A DNA stretch of 7,347 bases from Actinomycetes bacterium. Its GTDB lineage: Bacteria > Actinomycetota > Actinomycetes > Streptosporangiales > Streptosporangiaceae. The position numbers and the translations under genes are program-made. Under the pieces are notes generated by a model. It saw only the letters and a list, made by a program, of their open reading frames with translations. It was not told the DNA's origin and searched no databases. Within the stretch, counting starts at the first letter, position 1. Each line of letters starts with the position of its first letter. Shown one piece after another: positions 7,301 through 7,347 of the stretch. Location of the stretch: assembly GCA_023425615.1 (NCBI GenBank), contig JAFACJ010000918.1:1-7347 (forward strand), given 5' to 3'.

Positions 7301-7347
7301 CGGCCCTGCCCCGGCACCATGTGGCGCGCGCCGGGCACCCTCCGGCG
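4342..7347 (+). CDS. FAD- and Fe-S-binding D-2-hydroxyacid dehydrogenase (D-lactate/D-2-hydroxyglutarate type), 3' end outside window
   Basis: A single-chain flavo-iron-sulfur oxidoreductase, open for all 1002 visible codons with no stop before the window end. Relatives such as E. coli YdiJ (D-2-hydroxyglutarate dehydrogenase) are about 1000 residues, so little should be missing. It would oxidise a D-2-hydroxyacid and send electrons via FAD and Fe-S clusters to quinone or another carrier, probably at the inner face of the membrane. Domains in order: FAD-binding PCMH fold (about 56-195) with RGGGTSLAGQC (86-96) and TIGGMIGNNSCG (155-166); FAD-oxidase C-terminal domain (to about 515) with YGHFGQGCVHTR (447-458) and SGEHGDGQSRG (491-501); ferredoxin-like domain with C576, C582, C594 and the classic CxxCxxCxxxCP at 642-653; CCG cysteine-rich domains with CCGLTW (791-796), LEPSC (829-833), HCHHHAVMG (889-897), GCCGLAGNFG (918-927) and FSCRTQ (962-967). 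No signal peptide or membrane helix is evident. D-lactate and D-2-hydroxyglutarate are the main candidates; motifs do not separate them. Confidence 0.9.
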   Translation, partial: MVAVEPSRTGTRTRTVPASDVERLRKALLERIDGEVRFDPGTRAAYSTDASNFRQVPIGVVVPRTPEAAAEAVLVARDHGAPVLSRGGGTSLAGQCTNTAVVIDWSKYCTRLESVDAEARLCVVQPGIVLDTLNRRLAHTGLRFGPEPATHMNCTIGGMIGNNSCGATAQRTGKVVDNISRLEVQLYDGTRFWCGETTDEEYARIERRGDPQAAVYRSLRRLRDTYAGEIRRRYPDIPRRVSGYNLDSLLPEYGFDVAGFLVGSESTLVTVLRAELELVPVVRERSLVVLGFPDIARAADAVPSILPHQPIALEGLDSKLIRDEQVKHLNPEALAELPQGHAFLMVQFGGETVEEAEARGHDLINALHDTEFSPGVAFLDDPAREDELWHVRESGLAATAHVPGRPDTFEGWEDSAVAPEKLGDYLRRLQKLYEEFGYASDTGPSLYGHFGQGCVHTRIPFDLYTAEGVAAYRRFMYRAADLVVEFGGSFSGEHGDGQSRGELLPKMFGPEVMEAFGEVKALFDPRGRMNPGKVVDPAGLDEHLRLGASWEPKDPQDLYFRYPHDGGSFAEAANRCVGVGKCRQHTNAKDSVMCPSYQVTREEEHSTRGRARLLFEMLDGHGDSAVTDGWRSRAVKDALDLCLACKGCKTDCPANVDMATYKAEFLAHHYRGRQWRRPRSDLSMGWLPVAARLIGAARLGPLVNTLTHTPPLSRLATAVAGVENRELPLFAGETLRRWYARRGPHGDGERGTVVLWPDTFTDCFHPNVGKAAVEVMEEAGWRVELPEGSLCCGLTWISTGQLATAKRVLGRTVQALAGHLHEGDLVVGLEPSCTAVFRADAAELFPGDHDVRRLREQTVTLAELLTAHSPGYRPPAVPPGAAEALAQVHCHHHAVMGWRADQALLADAGVRVERLEAGCCGLAGNFGFERGHLKVSEDCAERVLMPRLREADAETVVLADGFSCRTQIHELPNGGHEGVHLAELLASALPRHHVARAGHPPA

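Noticed and set aside
4423..7338. Open reading frame of 971 codons on the minus strand, antisense to the FAD/Fe-S gene
   Set aside because: The opposite strand has a continuous frame with FAD-binding, ferredoxin and CCG motifs plus a strong ribosome site. The antisense product is a typical GC-bias shadow.
1..7347. Defence island, mobile element, CRISPR array or biosynthetic gene cluster
   Set aside because: All four genes are ordinary metabolic or membrane-protease families. I saw no transposase, integrase, direct-repeat array, attachment site or clustered biosynthetic domains.

Overview
The window is a stretch of high-GC actinobacterial chromosome (Streptomyces/Streptosporangiales-like). 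Third codon positions are almost all G or C, and every product has an actinobacterial look. It holds four protein-coding genes, two of them cut by the window edges. I see no tRNA, rRNA, CRISPR array, insertion sequence or phage gene. This is an inference from base composition and protein style; the genus cannot be named from the sequence alone.

Layout. (1) Positions 1-567, plus strand: the C-terminal part of an M56/BlaR1-like membrane zinc metallopeptidase, whose 5' end lies outside the window. (2) Positions 568-684: a short spacer with two GC-rich inverted repeats. (3) Positions 685-2418, plus strand: a complete cytosolic family 15 glycoside hydrolase (trehalase/glucoamylase-like). (4) Positions 2415-4196, minus strand: a complete thiamine-diphosphate enzyme that closely resembles pyruvate oxidase PoxB. 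It converges on the GH15 gene, and the two genes share the tetranucleotide CTAG, which reads TAG on both strands. (5) Positions 4197-4341: an unusually A+T-rich divergent intergenic region with a 12-bp perfect palindrome and an 8-bp perfect inverted repeat. (6) Positions 4342 to the window end, plus strand: a very long FAD plus Fe-S oxidoreductase of the D-lactate/D-2-hydroxyglutarate dehydrogenase type, open through all 1002 visible codons.

Functional reading. The divergent pair at 2415-7347 is the most coherent unit. A membrane-associated D-2-hydroxyacid dehydrogenase would produce a 2-oxoacid (pyruvate, if the substrate is D-lactate). A PoxB-like enzyme could oxidatively decarboxylate pyruvate to acetate and CO2, and both enzymes could pass electrons to quinone. 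The shared control region between them supports co-regulation, but the substrate link is inference. The M56 peptidase and the GH15 enzyme show no clear functional tie to this pair or to each other.

Nothing here is clearly a new biological system. The best leads are the control region of the divergent pair, the proposed two-step oxidation module, and the overlapping-stop convergent junction.
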